Part shown: piece after piece, positions 62,819 through 64,000 of the stretch | Layout: each line of letters starts with the position of its first letter | Position numbering within the stretch: the stretch's first letter is position 1 | Source: Acestrorhynchus altus | Lineage: Eukaryota > Chordata > Actinopteri > Characiformes > Acestrorhynchidae | Length of the DNA stretch: 64,000 bases | NCBI GenBank assembly: GCA_034509495.1 | Contig: CM067506.1 | Span: 24,667,069-24,731,068, forward strand | Direction: 5' to 3' | Notes under the pieces: model-generated | Databases searched by the model: none | Seen by the model: the letters and a program-made list of their open reading frames with translations, nothing else | What the model was told of the DNA's origin: nothing | Program-made: the position numbers and the translations under genes

Positions 62819-62835
62819 GTCTCTTATACACATCT
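62817..62835 (-). other. Tn5 mosaic end (Nextera adapter core), likely assembly artefact
   Basis: CTGTCTCTTATACACATCT is the exact reverse complement of the 19-bp mosaic end. On the minus strand it reads mosaic end then (CT)n, the same arrangement as at 53494. No further adapter bases follow; sequence continues 'taagaagacaagc'. The peptide MCIRDS encoded across it on the minus strand is a known kind of adapter translation. Confidence 0.95.
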
Positions 62836-63170
62836 TAAGAAGACAAGCACTGACGACATGATCACCAAGGATCGCCATAGTCCATGCTAGCATCAGAGAG
62901 GAAAGAAGAAAGAGAGAAAACAAGGTGAATGAACGGACCAAGATGAGGCTGATATGTGGACCCTAGTCCTTTCATTTCTACCCCATCCTCCCCTTCTTGT
63001 TCTCTAATTAAGCAGATGCACTTGAAGGGAAAGGAGACATGGCTGACCCTGACCAACACTAGCCACCAGGTCACAGCCAGGTTCAGATCATGTGTGAGCA
63101 GGGCACTGGTGTACGTATCAAATACAGTGCTGGCTTTCATCATGCAGGCCTGTGGGAAAGGGTGGCAGAG

Positions 63171-63172
<2 letters not shown>
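62836..63172. other. Non-coding DNA right of the adapter junction
   Basis: No gene recognised. Continuity with the sequence left of 62817 is doubtful. Confidence 0.45.
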
Positions 63173-63253
<81 letters not shown>

Positions 63254-63280
63254 TAGAGAGAGAGAGAGAGAGAGAGAGAG
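63173..63280. repeat. (GT)n(AG)n compound microsatellite
   Basis: About 40 GT units, then GATAG and about 12 AG units. Confidence 0.96.
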
Positions 63281-63789
63281 CAAGAGCGTGTGTATGAGAG
63301 TGTGCTAATTGATGTATCACGGCTCCATAGAACAGAAGGAGAGAGCACTGCCATTCAACCTGAAGGACAAGTATGCTGAAGTTCCACTGCACCGCTTCTA
63401 TAGTAACTTGGAGAGCAGCTTTTATCTTTAGATTCATGCACAATGTGAAGAAGGCTGTGCGTCTCTATAACACCAAGTGCTGCATGACAAGACAATTTTA
63501 TTTAGCTACTCAGAACTCAGAACTGAAGAGCGTGTAGATGAGTGAGAGGTTAGACACAGGTGGAGAATAGAGGACAAGGGAGGGAGAGAGCAGAGACTAA
63601 AAGGAAATAATATGTGAAAAGCTCCACTGTTTTCTTTATTTAATTCCTTCCAGACTGCCTTGACCCTAGCATGACTTTCTAAATAATCACATGTCAACCA
63701 GAGTAGTTTCTGGTTAAGTGGAGCAACAAGGCCATGTGACGAGGCTCTTACAGGACATCCAAAAAGAGAAAGAGAGAGAGACAGAAAGA
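63281..63789. other. Non-coding DNA, no gene seen
   Basis: Unique-looking sequence. Frames here depend on the neighbouring satellites. Confidence 0.4.
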
Positions 63790-64000
63790 CATACAGGTTT
63801 GGGGACACCTGCTAATTGTTTCTTTCAAAGTCAGGACTTTAAGAGTGGCTCGAGTTTGTCTGCACCAGAGAGTCCTATTCTATTGGTAATATTTTTCTAT
63901 ATATAAGCTATGCATCTACACTTCAGCATGTCAACATTGGGTGTAACTTATTGTAGCTGAATGCATTCATTAGAAGGGATGTCCACAAACACTTGGACAC
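63790..64000 (+). mobile_element. TIR MITE family A, copy 4 (short, cut by window end)
   Basis: Left terminus 'catacaggtttggggacacc'. The interior keeps only 'gagtcctattctattggta' and 'aacattgggtgtaact', followed by 'ctgaatgcattcattagaag' and the right terminus 'gatgtccacaaacacttgg' reaching the last base. It is an internally deleted version of the family; the final terminal bases lie outside the window. Confidence 0.75.

Overview
This 64 kb window looks like a gene-free stretch of a ray-finned (teleost) fish genome. I found no convincing host protein-coding exon, rRNA, tRNA gene, CRISPR array or bacterial-style operon. Every long open frame is either translated simple repeat (poly Thr-His, Val-Cys, Ser-Leu and similar) or a decayed transposable-element protein. 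Teleost origin is inferred from the repeat content: very dense dinucleotide microsatellites, Rex1/CR1/L2-, RTE- and L1/Tx1-type LINE remnants, Tc1-like elements, a tRNA-derived SINE and several MITE families familiar from fish. The MITE mix hints at an otophysan (characin, catfish, electric fish), but that is weak inference.

Layout. 1-5.4 kb: unique AT-rich DNA with a (GAGT)n/(GATA)n compound satellite and a (CA)n. 5.4-6.2 kb: a hAT-type MITE with an 8-bp target duplication and a tRNA-derived SINE with a perfect 12-bp target duplication. 8.75-11.8 kb: a Rex1/CR1/L2-type LINE that appears nested inside an older hAT-like element. 12.5-16.3 kb: a truncated Tc1-like element, a second LINE copy, a TIR MITE and a LINE/SINE 3' end. 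18-28 kb: more MITEs, a LINE C-terminal fragment, a long-armed fold-back element, an RTE fragment, and one of two near-identical 171-bp repeats (its inverted partner is at 33.9 kb). 29-39 kb: repeat-poor, homeodomain-motif-rich DNA that could hold conserved non-coding elements, interrupted by a complete-ended but dead Tc1-like element at 36-37 kb. 40-50 kb: dispersed repeats and MITEs. 50.7-55.1 kb: further candidate conserved non-coding DNA. 56-64 kb: transposase debris, a third LINE copy carrying a 28-bp minisatellite, an L1/Tx1-type LINE fragment and a MITE running off the window end.

The most consequential observation concerns data quality. Two exact 19-bp Tn5 mosaic-end sequences, the Nextera library adapter core, are embedded at 53494-53512 and 62817-62835. 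Each abuts a (CT)n/(AG)n tract in the same relative orientation. Contiguity across these points should not be trusted, and peptides predicted there are adapter translations.

The genes do not work together in any pathway. What the window records is layered transposition, microsatellite growth (in one case inside a MITE, in another inside a LINE 3' region) and possibly long-range regulatory DNA of a neighbouring gene that lies outside it.
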